Shown: positions 1-14,420 of the stretch, piece by piece
Layout: each line of letters starts with the position of its first letter
Numbering within the stretch: position 1 is the stretch's first letter
NCBI RefSeq assembly: GCF_021018805.1
Contig: NC_086248.1
Span: 22,328,922-22,392,921, forward strand
Source of the DNA: Prinia subflava
Lineage: Eukaryota; Chordata; Aves; Passeriformes; Cisticolidae
Direction of reading: 5' to 3'
Length of the DNA stretch: 64,000 nucleotides
Made by a program: the position numbers and the translations under genes
Notes under the pieces: generated by a model
What the model was told of the DNA's origin: nothing
Database searches by the model: none
What the model saw: the letters and a program-made list of their open reading frames with translations, nothing else

Positions 1-3000
1 ACCTGTAAAATGAGACAATCTCTGCTAGAAAAATGAATGAATTTCAAATAAAATCTAAACAAATTATGATTTAGGAACATTTAAAACCATTACCATTTAT
101 ATAGCATGAGAACTATACCTTGCTTCAGCTTCTTTGGTTTGCTAAGCTTGCCTTAGTCTCTATTTACTCCCTTAATCATCATAAAAACAGTATTAATGAG
201 GTAGAATGAAAAAGATAAATTTACCTGAAAACAGCTACTAGAAATAGATAGGAGAAAACTATTCATTTGTGAAAGGGAGGAATATGGTTTTTTTCCCTAT
301 TACCCTATGTTTTAAACTTTTCTACTAATGTACTTTCTCGGACTGTGGTTTTTTATTCTATTCTTTATCTTAATAGCCATCTGTTGAAAAGCCGATGTAC
401 AATTTTGATTGCAACAGACTTCAAGACTTCAAAGTGGTATTTGGGAATGAATCTACACACAATATTTCTACTCCCATTGAAAAAAACCCTAGATCACAAT
501 TTTCCATAAATACATTCTCATTGTATTTCCAGTGGGTGATGAAAACCCACTTTCACACACAGTGTAAAATTTTACACTTTGAATGACTTTTTTTGAGAGC
601 TTTAATAAATGTATATTAATTAAGCGTTATGAGAGTGCATTTTAGTGAAAAAGAAACCCACTTCTCAACTTTTAAAACCTTGTCATTTAAGACCTGAAAA
701 TTTTAGAGGTTTCCATCAACTCAACAACAAAACCAGGAATGTATCACAGACTATCATGAAAACAGAACTACATTCACAAAATATACCACTTCCTTAACTA
801 TTTATACATGCAAGTATCTGTTTGGTAAATAAAATTCACAGCTACTGTGAATCTAATTAATGTAAATAAATAGTTTTGCATAATCCTGGACTGATTATGT
901 TTTCAAAATTACAATTAAAATTACATTTATTACAAATTATTATTACACTGTATTAGAAGAATATTAGAAAAATTCTAATGAGAAAATTACATTTCTAATT
1001 TTAATGATAAAAATTAGAAGTAGGAGAAAAATAACTTTGATGATTGATTGCAATAAATAGTTTCAGGAAAACTGAAAATGTTCCATTTACCCACTGATTG
1101 CTATCCTGTAGATGTAAAAATTTACTGTCCACAGAGCAGAGCTATACTTCATCTTCATACGTTTCACCAACACAGTATAAATTTGCAGTATGGGTAAAGT
1201 GGGGCCAGACATCAGTGTCTTGAGTCACATGATACTTTAAAGACATTATGACATGAAAATGGGACAAGTAATGGAAGCAGGGAATATAGAGTAAACAAAT
1301 AGGTAATGAGACTTAGGCTGATACTTTCTATTCTTATGTGGAAATAGCCCCATTTTCTTTCCAGGGCAAAACAGTCTATGTTTTCCCATAATGGTTGCAG
1401 GCACTTAATGTCAAAGTCATCCTAGACAACTTTTCCATCAGGAGAAGGAAAAAACAAACACCTCAAGAACATGACTGGGGTGTCAACATAGATTAATTCT
1501 CGGTATTTTTCTGTCAACCACAGAACCAATCTACACTCAGTTCCTGGCTTAGCCATTTAGGTTTTGTGCCTGTGGCATGAAAGGAGTCATATCTATGCTT
1601 GACATATCAACTAATATTAATATTTTTAGCTTTTGCAGGCCTGCCATAGCACATGCATCTTCCTGGTCTTCAAAAAAATAATATGAAAGTAAGGACTGAG
1701 GACTGTCAATAAAAAAAATAATTAGATCTACAGAATTTTTTATTACAAGTCCCCTATCCCGTGTGCCGAAAATAAGAAAATTCTAGTTTCTCCACATATG
1801 AATAGCAAATTATTAAACCACTTTTCTACTCTCAGATGCATACAAGATGACCCAAGTGAGGATGCACAGGGCCCTATTAATCTATATCAGCATGTTGTGC
1901 TCCCAGTTCAGCAGATGTCTCCCGTGAGCTCAGCATCACTGAGTGCATCTCAAAGGCACAACAGGATGGATGTGCAGGACACTGACCAATATTTGGCAGA
2001 ACAGCCTGACAAACAGCAGCGGTGTTTTGACAGTAGCATCAGTGGCATGGCAGCTATCTCTTAACTCAGTGACACTACTTCCAAAATAAAAGTTATCTCA
2101 CTCATTCTTTGCTCTTGACCATCTGGAGAGTCTGTACCAACAGCAAACTACTTTTTTTCCTCCTTTTTTTTCAGACAATATGACAAAAATTCCTTTGCTC
2201 TTTCTCCACAATATTGAACTTGCCCAATGCATATGCAATGTATATACACATTCAGCACACTGAAGTCTTCTTTCATGGTTCCATGACAACCCTCAGTTCA
2301 CCATTAATTGTGAGAAAAATCTGAATTGTTTTGTTTATCAAACAAAAATTAAAAATTAAATTATCAGACAAAAATTAAAAATTATAAGGTTCGATGCTTT
2401 TAATTTCATTATAGCAGCAATCCTTACCTTCAGTATTGAAAGACTACAGAGTTTCTGAACTGCCTTTATTTTTTTATGCTGTAGAATTTAATTGGAATTA
2501 TTACCATTTCTATATTAAAAAAAGTCAAATGGTAAGTTTCAACCATTACTGAGCACATTTAACTCAAAATTTCTAGTAAACTAGAATATTTTTTTAACAT
2601 TATTACTATTTATAAAAATCTGATATTATCTTTTAAAATATCATGAAGCTGTTCTAGGATCACAAAACGTAACTATACAAAGGCTGTATTTTGTAAATGA
2701 TAAAAAGCATGTCACCAAATTACAGCAGTGACATCTCTGCAGTGTACAGATTGAAAAATGCACAGATGAATGGCCAAGGGAAAAAAAAAAAGGACAGAAG
2801 AAAATATGAAATACTGATTTACAACTTGTTAAGAAACAATAATGAATGTTGGCACAATCCATGAACAGTACATTCTAGACTCATTGTGAGGACTTATTTC
2901 AGGAACCCAGCCAACAAAAACAAGTAATGCAGGCCTCAGCAATCTCTAGACTTTTTCCAGTAAAGAGACATAATCAATCAATGTTATTATATTTCTAACA

Positions 3001-5700
3001 GATTTAATTCCTTCTTTTAATTAAAATCTATTAATAAATTAATCTTTTGGTTTTCTGTGAAATCAAGACAAGAAAGAGATCTTCTCCATGAAAGACAAAA
3101 CAAGAGCGAGGAAAGGCAATTTCTCAGGAAAGAGAAACTGCCTACGGGATTACTGGACTTGGACAAGAGAATTGTGCTGTCAAAAGTGCTTTGGTATTTT
3201 CAATGCATATGCTGCAGTTAACAAGCTGTAATTCAGAAAAGCAAACACATAAATTTTTGCTTGGAATAAAGCAGTAGAGTTCTGTGTTGCAATACAATTT
3301 GATATGAAACCAAATTTTAGACCATGGCTTGCAAAAAATCCCAACAAAACAATTTCCCATAAATTATAGTTTTTTAACTACCAGTGACATACTGAGAATT
3401 CCTTATTTCTATTCTACCTGAAGCATAATACACAGTTTGTGTTCATGCAACAAATAATGAAATGCATTCAATTCAACTTTGAAGTTTCTTTACTCCACTC
3501 TATGTTGACACAAGTTAAAATTAAAAGATGAGAAAAAGAGGAATTTGAATCTTTTGATGTGTATGATCTCTGTGTTTTCTTTAAAGGCTGTGGAAGGCCT
3601 ATTTATTCTTTTATATTTTAGTTTAATTTTCATAGGAACACAATGAATTAAAGAGGAAATCCCTCAGGAAGTGTTCACCTCTCTTGGGTGTCTGGTGTAC
3701 CATCCTGATATTGTAGCTTTGGCTAGACTTCACACTAACTGCTGTGTAACCATCTGATAAAAATTGACCTAAAAAATGCTGAAAAGGATACCTCCACAGC
3801 CCCTAAGTAAACCCCTGCCTGAACTTGTTAAAGAGATTTCCTAAGAAAAAACTTTTCTCTGATCATGTACTATATTGTTAAGAAAGATCATAGAGTTTTA
3901 CATTTCTTCTGGCCGCTGAGAAATACAACACTGTTCTCCCAGCCTCAGTTAATGTTTCTGTTCTGAACACATACATTACGTTGCATTGCTATAAACCACG
4001 GACAGAAACCATGTTGATACTTCGGAAGAAATTTTAGCTACATATAATTCGAAGTGTATCAAATTATTTATTTGATAGCACTTTACAAAGAGTTTGATTG
4101 CATGTTTTACTGGACTCCCTGATCCTCACCTAACACAGTGTAAAGTCACAGCTGCTGCTAGCTGGGCTAACAGCAATAGCAAAAATGGGATCTTAAAGGC
4201 AGAAGTAGCACTGTGCAAGTGATTCAATACCTACAGATTAAACCTTTCAACACTGATTACTGAAAATGGCAAGACTACAATTAGAGAACTAAAACCTCAG
4301 TGAAACTGATAGAAACAGAAAAAAATAAAGCTACTTCTGTAAATCTAGCAACACATTACAAGTTATACCTTGTGTCACCCAAAGGAAGCTCAACTTTAAC
4401 ATTTCAGGAATACTGGCCATTTCGCTCAGATGTGTCATTATACACAGGCTAAGAAACAAATGACTGACAGATAATACTTACAGTTTTAAATCAGAGTAGA
4501 AGTAATTCCATGGAAGAAATTATATGTAGTTTTAGAGTTCCTAGGCTATCAGGAGAACAAGTTGATATTGTTAAGCATCATCTAAGCTGTCTATGTCAAC
4601 AGTATCTGTTTACTTGCAGTGCTTTAGAGTAATGATTTTCAGATTATAAACTACAGAGCATAATTCTATAACTACTGATCACATGCAAGATTCCATAACA
4701 TATCATGGGGAAAATCACACTCAGTAAATAAATTCTATATATGCTAAACAGCATATACAATAAAAACCACTTATAAAAATAACTATCAGTCCAATAAATA
4801 CAGTTAATTGTTCAATACTTTCAGGAAATAAAGAGGGGAAAAGATGACATTTAGAAGTGTAGCCTTTCTTGAACTTGAATTACTGATAAAAAAGACACTC
4901 AATTCTTAGAAAAGTCCCACTTCCAATGGAACTTAAAGTTTCATGAATAAATGTTTGACACATTTATATTGAATAAAAAAATATTTTATGTCTCACATCT
5001 AAATAGTCTCAAATTGAGCACCTACACGGTTTGATCCTTTGTAAAAATCACTGACAGCCAGTATCTCCCAATACAGACTGAGACCAACCTCAGGAGAATG
5101 AGATAACATCTTCTGTCATTAATGTTACAAGAACTAACAGAAGAAAAAAACCCTTCCTTGTTCAAAAGTTATTTCTTATGAATGAACTAAAAATAAACGG
5201 AAAGCTGTGTTCTGACATGAAACTCTGAAAGTCACACAACCCATTTCCCTACTAAAAGTCCTTGAATCAGGTTGATAAAGGCTGAATCCAGCACAGTCTT
5301 GTCTTTCAATTGTTGATGCTGAAGAGGCTGTGACTGAAAGGAAGTCCAGGGAGTGAGACTCAAATTCAGGAACTCATGAAGCAGCCCTGAGGCTCATCAC
5401 AACCCATAAGCCATCAGCAGCCTACCAGGTGGAGACAGGGCAGTGCCAGGAGCAACCAAGGGAGATTCAAGGGCTCCAGGGCGCAGGACAAAGCAGGGCA
5501 TGGCATATCAGCACGGGCATGGCAGAGCAGGGAGCAGAGACAGAGCTCTTCTCAGGCATATGAGAGCAGCCAATAGAGGCAAACAGAGCCAACAGATTCA
5601 GCAGCCTCCCTAGACAGTCAGGCCCCAGCCCGTACTGGTGAAAAGGGATTTTCCATCCTGTTGTATGTGGTACTGACAACGGTCTGAATGTAGGCATCAG
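1..5700. other. AT-rich intron, no gene recognised
   Basis: Only short ORFs occur here. The longest (1798-2064 plus, 88 codons) shows no recognisable domain, no flanking splice signals and no codon structure that I can defend. The stretch 5260-5710 is somewhat more GC-rich and may be retroelement-derived, but I cannot name it. Confidence 0.6.
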
Positions 5701-5710
5701 GCAGCCGCAG

Positions 5711-6640
5711 TGTCTGTGTGAAATCATTCATATACCACTTTCACACAGGCCTAAGAAAGACAGGGGAGCACCTTTCTCATTCTGCTCCGGGAAAATCTCA
5801 GAAAAGAACAAAACAAACCTTGGGAAGTGAAAAACCAGCAGCAGGTGTTGTTTTTCCAACATGTTTACTGGTAAAAGATGTTTATAAAGGGGTGTAAGCT
5901 CTAAAGACCAATCATACGGATTGTGCAAAACTACTGTATAAATAGAGAATTAAGAATAAAGATTGCTCTCATTTTCATCATCATATCGAGAGTCATGTTG
6001 TTATTTCTATGCCATCTGAAACCATAACGACTGCTGCAGTTCACTATTTAATAAGAATGGCTTATCCCATTTCTCCCCCTGGTTACAATGGTCCCTGCCT
6101 CCTGAGCTGTCCATCTCCCTGGCTCTTCCCCTATTTCTCGAATCTTCCTTGTCAATTTGCAAGTGTGCCTCCTACCTTCCCTGTCAATCCCTGTTCCACC
6201 CTCCCTTGGTTCTGGAAAAATCCATGTAGTCCTAATTGTGATTGGTATTTCCAGATTGTACCCTCCCCTTTCTGTTTTTTATTGGTTTTGGTTGTGTCAC
6301 TCACCTCTGTGGATCCTCCCTCACCTCCTTCCCATTTGCTACAGCTTTGTCCCCTCCCTGGCGTCCTCCCCCCGATTTAAGCCCAGGGATCTCCTCTGTC
6401 CTTGTCCTTGGAGCCTTGGCCTCTTTGGTTAATAAACTCTCCTGGAGGCTCAAGGCCTCGGAGCTCCTCTCGCTCTGTGCCTCCCCCAGCGCAGGCGCTG
6501 CTGTGCGCGGGGCGGGCAGAGCGGGCTGGCAGAGCTCAGCGTGGTGTACCCTCAAAGGCACTGTGTCACCATCCTGGATAGAAGACTTTGCATTTCGACT
6601 CCTCTAGCTAGTCCAGCTCATTCTGATGGAAGATCAACTG
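5711..6640 (+). mobile_element. Older LTR-like element interrupted by a younger LTR
   Basis: The left part has the promoter architecture of an LTR: a TATA box (GTATAAATAG near 5937) followed within 25 bases by the polyadenylation signal AATAAA (about 5955) and a T/C-rich tail. The sequence appears to resume after the inserted LTR at 6574. I could not find terminal duplications, so both ends are approximate and the element type is uncertain. Confidence 0.35.
6017..6568 (+). mobile_element. Solo LTR, 552 bp, TSD CCATC
   Basis: The segment starts TGAAAC and ends GTGTCA, an imperfect TG...CA inverted terminus. It is flanked by the exact 5-bp duplication CCATC (6012-6016 and 6569-6573). Inside are CCAAT-type elements, a GATTTAAG box near 6376 and AATAAA near 6431, in the order U3-R-U5 on the plus strand. 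No second LTR or internal region is present, so it is a solo LTR. The layout resembles class I (gammaretrovirus-like) LTRs; the family is not identified. Confidence 0.65.
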
Positions 6641-6800
6641 CTGCTACCCCAGCACCAGCAATTAGATAATGTCGACAAACTTGGTAAACGGGCCCTCCAT
6701 TCCTTCCCCCAGTTCATTAAAATAAACATTTAACTGCGTTGGTTTCACTACTGATTGCTGAGTGATACTACTGGTTACTGGACACCAGATGAATTTTGCA
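6640..6800 (-). mobile_element. Old CR1 LINE fragment
   Basis: The plus strand reads like the reverse complement of the CR1 coding region, with recognisable phrases such as GTCGACAAACTTGG and TACTACTGGTTACTGG at the expected spacing. The copy is heavily diverged. Identification is from memory of the CR1 consensus. Confidence 0.4.
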
Positions 6801-9800
6801 TTGCGTAGTTAATTTTCTTTCAGAAGGCAGACGGCTCATGAAGTGAGGTCAGTCATAAGTGGGAGGCTAGGAAGACCTGCACCCCGTACTATTTTCATGA
6901 AGATATTATGATTTTGTTGAATACTTTGAGTTAAATTACAAACAACTAAACTTTGGAATAAAGGAAAATATCAGTGGTAAGGATTTTGGAAGAATCTCTA
7001 ACAAGAACAGTATTTGCACTAAGGCAGAGATAGCACATTTTAGGTTTGGCATGACAAGACTGTGACATCATGACTTGTACTTCTCCGTGCTTCAAACTCA
7101 TTATTTAAGCATATGGGAAAGACAATTTGATGTTTAATCAAATGTTATAGTTGCCTTACGAGTATTACAGAAAGCATGAATCACTTACTTTTCTGTGACT
7201 ATTATAGCTGGAAGGTTTGCCTGGTAGTAAAAAACATGAGGAAATAACAGTAGTAACAGTAAAAAACATGAGGAAATAAACAATCAAAAGGTTTCCTATG
7301 TCTAAATAACAAGCACAAACGATAAAGAGAAAATAATACATGGGCATTTAAAAAAATTATAGAAATAAGTCAGTGTAAATTTCTATTACAGTCATCTGAA
7401 GAAAAACTGAGTGGGCTGAAGTGTGTATACAATATGGCCTAATCCATTAAAAAAAAAACCCCAACCTGCTAAGCTGTGCCCAGGACCATAATACATTATG
7501 CATTAGTGATGCTTTTTTGTTTATTATGTCGTTGTCAGAATCTCTTCAGTGTATAAAATGAGCACTTTGCTAATCCACACATTTATAACCCGCAGAACAC
7601 TCCACATTTGTCAAAAGATTTAAGAGCAACGTTGTAGCGAGGTTGACTTCATTACATTTTCCAGGCATACCACCCCACAGTCTTGCATATATCCTAGTAG
7701 ATGTAACTTATTAAAAGCTAGCAATGATTAAGATCTGCTTAGGAGCCAGTCCCAACATCAGGATTTAAAATTTAGTTATAATGAGGCCAACAAATGAGTA
7801 GTTTTTCAGCATATTTTTATCTGGAAGCTGAATTCTGAACTCCAGACTTAATATATGCATTACCACTCTTCAACGAGAACTGGATCAAGCTCATTTTACA
7901 GCCACCTTCAAAAATGGTTTGGTTTTATTACTGCAAGGCCGCTGGTATCCTGTGGCAATTGTAATCTTTAACCATATGTTAAGGCACTTAAATATCTTAT
8001 GCAGCTCATGAGGAAGATTAGTATGCTAAGTATGGTAAGAGCATAGCAATACTGAGCAGGAAGATACCAAAGCTTGGTGAACAGAAATCTTGAGAAGAAT
8101 TTCTTTTAAAAAGAAGACTGGAGTGAACCATCTCCCTTCCCTATGCCCTCACAGTCATGAATCACATCTAGGATTAAGTGGCTACACCAGCTGGTATGTT
8201 CTCAGAGAACTGGTTCAAAAAGTAAAAATACAGCCCGTATTCAAGCCCAGTACCTCAATGGCTAAGCCATTTAGCTTTAAAATGAGAGGGGAAGAAAACC
8301 AAACCAAACATACCCAAGATGCCTCTTTTGCATTATTACGTGGAGCAGTTGAACTTCCAAGAGAGTATCCCAACAATTTGTATTTAAAACTAATTTACAA
8401 GTCTGTCTATACTGTATTTTATGAGCACCTAGTTACTGTGAGGACCTCAAAACTACACCTTAAACTACACCAAAACCACACTACACATGTGTCCTAATCC
8501 ACTTCACCATATAGGCACCTGTGTTCACTGTTCTTTATGGGTCAGTAAATATTCAAGTGTGAAAACAAGAACACTTTAACAGCAGGAATAGATGGAAGTC
8601 TTATATAAGGGTCATTTAAATAGCACCTCAGATACATATTATCTCTATTCCAACCCTTTATACAATACTTTGTAAAGAAGAGGTGTGAGACCATCTTCCA
8701 TTATCCTAGCAAACGCTTTAGTCAATGCGCTAAAGCAGATCTGAAAAGCATCTCATTAGTCAAAATGCTTTGTGGAGGTTTCAGTAGGCACATCTTGACA
8801 AAACCAAGTAGCTTATCCAAAAAAGTTTCAAATTAAAAACACCCATTATAAATTCTAGAGCTCATGTGACAGGAACCTCTGTGCTATCACGACACTGGTG
8901 GTTCCTGGCACTTGCCAACATCCAGAACTTCATGAAGCATAATTCATGATAGTTCAGACCAGATAATCTGGATACCTGTATTTTGGAACAGGAATAGATT
9001 AGGAGTTCAGTGCAGCCAGACTGCAGGTTTTCTTCCTTAAAGAATTAACAGCTAATTATATCTGTATAGAGATGGCCAAACAGGGTTTTTACAGAACTTT
9101 TTTTTCTTTTTTGGCCAATGCTACATAGCTTATTAAATACAGAGTTCACAGCTGGTGAGCTCTTAGCACAAGCATGAGCTGTCTTCTCTTTGCAGAGACA
9201 TATCCATAATCACTTCGTGGAACCCTTACTAACTGCCTCAGTACAAAATGGCTGTTTAGAGAACTGTACTTTAATGAGTTTTTACTCTTTCTTTGGTCCT
9301 CTGTACATTAACTTAATACACTTGTTCAGTGGAATGAAAACAGTTTTTAAAATATTTCAACTTACTAGCAGTTCAGTGGTGTTTCTCTATGCACTGATTT
9401 TACACCTGGAGGAACCTACTAATTTTAAAGTAACAGCAGAAAATAACTATGATAGAGCAGTGTGATAGACTGATGACTTTATACCATTTACAGAAGTATG
9501 TATATGTTTCATATTTAAATTAGTCACTAGAAAATAGGGGGAACTGAATGGCAGATCAGACTGCCAAAGAACAGAAGTGCATGCTGATTAAATGCCAAGA
9601 AAGAACACTTCAGATTATAATTTTCTCCAGAACGTGTCAGTGTCTTTTTTCAATCATTGGTTGTGATTTAATACATAGCAGCAAAATCTAAGTAGAAAAT
9701 GATTCTCACATTTTAGCAGATCGCTATAAAGACTGTTACACACCTTGTTGATATGAGTTATAGATTTCAATGTTTTGTGTATGGAATTACAGACAACGTA

Positions 9801-12800
9801 ACTTCTCTGCATCTGATTCCATCACCTGCCTGTGTTTTCTGCAAGAGGCATATTGTTATAAGGTTCATAGAGTTTATCAGCACAAACCCAATATTAGCTT
9901 TTTATGTTTAAATGAATTTTACATACAGAAAACAATAGTCAGTACATGTACTACATGGAACAGGCTGTTAGAAAGTTAAATCCTGTTTAAATATCCATTG
10001 CCAAAGACAAGGGTTGCAGCTTCTAAACTGGCAAATAACTAGAAATAGTCTCATTTATGAATTTAAAGAAAACAAAACAAATCCAAACAGAAAAAAATCC
10101 CATGCAAAAAGCAAAAGCACTAACACAATTCTAGGACAACCACTGAAGAGGACTGGCTAGTTTCACGTGTTCTAAAGAGACTTCTTGTTAAAAGCAACTT
10201 TTGCTTCACTACAGGTAACAGATCACTCAAACTATAAGTAAACATCAGTAAGGAAGTATCCTATATAAATAAGGTTATGCACTAGAACCCCTAAATGATA
10301 AAATAACTGGTTTTCCAGTTTTAAATTTGCTGAAAACTTTTAACATCAGCAGGTTCTAACTTTTTCTAAAAGCAATACAGTTTCTTTTCCTTTTTTTCCC
10401 CTAATCCTCTAATTCCTTAACTTTGAAGTGAAATATTTATTTGGATCAAAGTACATACCAAAAAAAAAGCGCTATAACACAAGTACCTTCTAAGAAGAAG
10501 TGTAGTGCTGCACCTTGTAAGAAGAATATAAGGGAATAATTTCTTTGGTCAGGAAGTGAAAGCATATATACAGTACGATTGTCTTACAAATTAGAAAAGC
10601 CTTCCAATACTCCTCTCATCATAAACGTCTGCCTAAACAGTTCATGGTTAGTGGAACACATGTTGTTTATGCCTTTTCTACGAACAGCTATGCCAGACCA
10701 GGTTGCCTTTCATCCCACGGCTTCATTCTTCCCAGAGTAATGCATGACTGTGCTAAACCATATGTGCCGGCGTGTTCACATTATGCCGGTCTGGACACCT
10801 CGTGTTCCAGTCGCAAAGGTAAGCGTGGTGTTTTCTGCAAGCTTTTGTGCCTAGGTAGCTCCCTCCTGCTGTGCTGAAGGGAGATGGCACATTCCCACAT
10901 CCCTCTCAACACTCAGGGCAAGGACTGACCTTCCAATACACACATTCCAGACACATGACTCTGAAATACAAATGAGACTTGCTGGAAGAACAAGGGATTC
11001 AAAGTGATCACTGAGTGCTCTTCCATCAGCTACAACTGGTCAAAGCAAACTACACAGAGTGATAATACCACAATAGCAGAGTTCAGAGGACTGACTGACA
11101 AAATCAAGCAACGTATTAATGTCCTGATTAGCACCAAGAATCTGAGTGAAAGCAGCTGATAGTAATAAACAATACTGTATCTGACACCTGTCTTCTAGGT
11201 ACCTGTTAGTTCTCAGGCATTAGGTAGAAAATGCTGATTAAAAGCCAAGAAGTGTTGACCTATTTGTCCAACTGTCCTGGGGTTTGTTTTTCTTACAAAT
11301 ACAACCAACACGTTAACTCTGGAGAGTTTCATTTAAGGGAATTGAAGCAGTTGATTGAACAAGATCCCTGAGATCAAGTGGATCACATCTGCTCAGATAC
11401 CTGTCTTCAACAGATGGTTAATCAGTCTCTATTTTCAAAAATGTTCTGAGCATCTGAAAGTTCTTCACAGCTCATGTCTAAATACATGTCCTCAAGACCT
11501 GAATGTGTGCTTTCATCGCCAAATTCCTGATTTCTATTAACAAGCCTTCTAAAGGTCAGTCAGTTTGGAAGATTAGTGACCAAGACTCTGAAAGACTGTG
11601 TTAGTAAACTAAGGTTACTGCATTTTGTCCTGTAGGTATTCTAAACTGAAAGCACTTTGTGCTGCCAGCAGAAGAAACAAAGATGTACCATCTTTTTACG
11701 TGATTTACCAGCACCAAGATCCTGGCAGTGGCCAGCTTCTGGTTTCATGTATTACTTTCAACACTCTGGCTTCATACCTCTGTAGTTTGGAGCTAATTGC
11801 CAAAATAACAATAAAGTACCGTAAAATAAGATTTTTTTTTCCTAAGGTAAATGCTGTGGCAGTGAAGATACACAGAAATAGTTCGTGTTTTGTTTGTTTT
11901 CAGCAGAGAACTCAATTATAAGTCAGTAGTTCACACAAAAAAAATGAAAGGGCAATGTTTATTCAGATTTAAGCTTCACTGAAATATTTTGCTTTTACCA
12001 TTCACCCAACAGCATTTGATTTACTAATTTGTGCAAATATAAATGGCATAATGATTAAAAAAACCTTTTCTCTCTTTTGTGACCCAGCTTTAATTATGGC
12101 TCATCTGGTTTTCAGTAACACTGCCAGGAAAAAGGTCACATTCAGCAAACTCTTTCCAGGCAATGCTCATGTGCAACATACTGAGGAGATTCTTCAGTTT
12201 GATACAATGGTCTATTGCCTTCCTTTTTTTCTTACTAGTACCTATGTTACTGCTCATTCTATTCATTAGTAACTTAGCATCTTCTCTATGGTATTTATAG
12301 TTTTAATTAAGTCACCTCTCTGTGAGACTTCTTTCCATTATTGTTTAACTGCCTGTTCAAACTACATCTTTTAAAAATTCATTAAATACTTCAAAGTCAT
12401 AAGATCTAAACATTAATACTTTTGGAAATGACAATCCTAAGCCATGATATAAATAACTAAACCATTACAGAGGTACCACATACTTCTTCTTAAGCTACTA
12501 ACTTTAGGATGTTCATGCTTGCCTTTTAAATGAATCAGATTGCTGCATTTAGCATCACTGTGGTACAAAGCTTAAAGCACACCTCAGCAACTCAGCCTCC
12601 CTTCATTTTGAGCCTGTCAACTGAGTGCTAGGTTTTCATGGGTTTTTCCTCCTTCATTTAATATTTCTAACTCTTCAAGGCTCCTTTATTAGCTGTAAAT
12701 TAACACTCTTATGGAATAGTATGAACTGAGAACCTATGTATTGTATACAAGCTGCTGTATGTTATTTAAAGAAAACTAAATGAGCTTCGAGTCTTTCATT

Positions 12801-14011
12801 TACTCTGTTCCCCAAAGAGAACTCCAATGCTCAGTTTCCTGTTAAAAAAATCAAAACAAAAGCTTCAAAATGCCATTTTTTTTGTCCTAGTAATAATTAA
12901 TACTATTTTAATAAAGTATATTAAGATTTCCTTTAGACTTGTTTTCTTTTAGCAGCTTAATAAGCATTCTGTATTGTGTCAATAAACATCCTCAATTTAC
13001 AACTCCTCTAAACGTTAAAAAATGGGTACGATATATGATTTCTAGTTCCTAATGTATGAAAACTTTCTGGAGCTATACTTATACTTACTGCAAAGACATC
13101 AAAGCTAGCTCTAAATAAATCAGCTTAGGTTTGAAAGCAATATTAAAGTTTAGTTTGATGTGGTCCTTTGATCCCCTCCTCTCCCCAATGCTTTGACAGT
13201 ATTTTTGGCACAGTTTGTCAGGTCAGGTTCCGAGCTGCACAGAACCTCTGGGCACATACAGGGAGGGTATCCTGGTTGAGCCATCCATTACAGATTTCTA
13301 CACTATGCTCCACTGTGCAGACACTCCTACATTATCTTCTACATTCTTCTAGAAACTGGAGATTAATTGCACCAGTGGTAGGCAAACAGGAGTCATAAGA
13401 TAGTAATTTGAATATTTTTTTAATGTGCAATGCATCCTTGTATTATTCACAGACAAGGATAATATTATATTAAGGGAGATATTTTACACATGCATGACCA
13501 ACACTGAGGTGTTTGTAGAAATAACCATGTTCACCAAAATACATGTCTACACATCTCAGTTCTATGCATCCTTATCAGTACACTAACTTTGCCCACTGCA
13601 GTCCTTTCATGTCCATTTCCTCAGGTAAAGCTTACTAAGAATTAACCATAAAATGCAACTGGTTTGTCGTTTGTTTTTTTTTTTTCCTGTACAAAGGAAA
13701 TCAGAAACAACCCACAGAACAGAAAGTCAGAGAATCTTTTTTTGGCCTCCTCTCCTCAATATTGCCTCCTAGATTGTGATGAGAGTACAAGACCAGCAAG
13801 ATCTTCTCCAGTGTAACTGCTATGTTATTATTGGTCAGCTGAATATCAACCTCACAGCATCAAAGTAACCCCAATTTCCTTTTGTTACACACACAATTAC
13901 ATTAAAAAAATCTGCTGTCTAACACTTGGTGAAGAACATCAGATTAATGACTCCGATAACTCTGAAAGAAAATTCTGTAATTCTTTACTCACTTTTTTTT
14001 TTTTTTGCTCA
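6801..14011. other. AT-rich intron, no gene recognised
   Basis: I see only short ORFs, homopolymer runs and unremarkable AT-rich sequence. The one exon-like segment (10641-10818, plus strand) is treated under findings. No tRNA, CRISPR or other RNA gene was seen. Confidence 0.6.
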
Positions 14012-14135
14012 TGTGATCTGGATGGGGCCCTGAGTAATATCAGGGCTGGGTGGCATCCCTAACCATGGCAGGGCTGTAGGAACTAGATGAACTTTAAAGT
14101 CCCTTCCAACTCCAAGCCTTTCTGTGGTCCTCTTA
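14012..14135 (+). mobile_element. CR1 LINE 3' end fragment
   Basis: The stretch contains the diagnostic CR1 tail phrases GGGCCCTGAGTAA, CCATGGCAGGGCTG, GAACTAGATGA and GTCCCTTCCAACTCC in the correct order, ending in a degraded form of the terminal ATTCTATG-type repeat. It is truncated at its 5' side, as most CR1 copies are. Confidence 0.6.
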
Positions 14136-14381
14136 GTCCTTGAGAACAGTGGAATTATTTAGGTTATATATTTAAAAAAATCCTGAAATAAAATATTTTT
14201 TAGAAGTGGTAGCACTTCAGAATCTAAACCGGCAAAATAATGGGGGAGAAAAGCACTTTTTCTTTGCTTTTTAAAATTTACATGCTTATGCAAAAGAATA
14301 TGTTAATAGTTCCATCAGCTGAGAAATTACACTAACCAAACTTCTGCCAGTCATTATTCAATGTGTACAGCTAAAATACCC

Positions 14382-14420
<39 letters not shown>

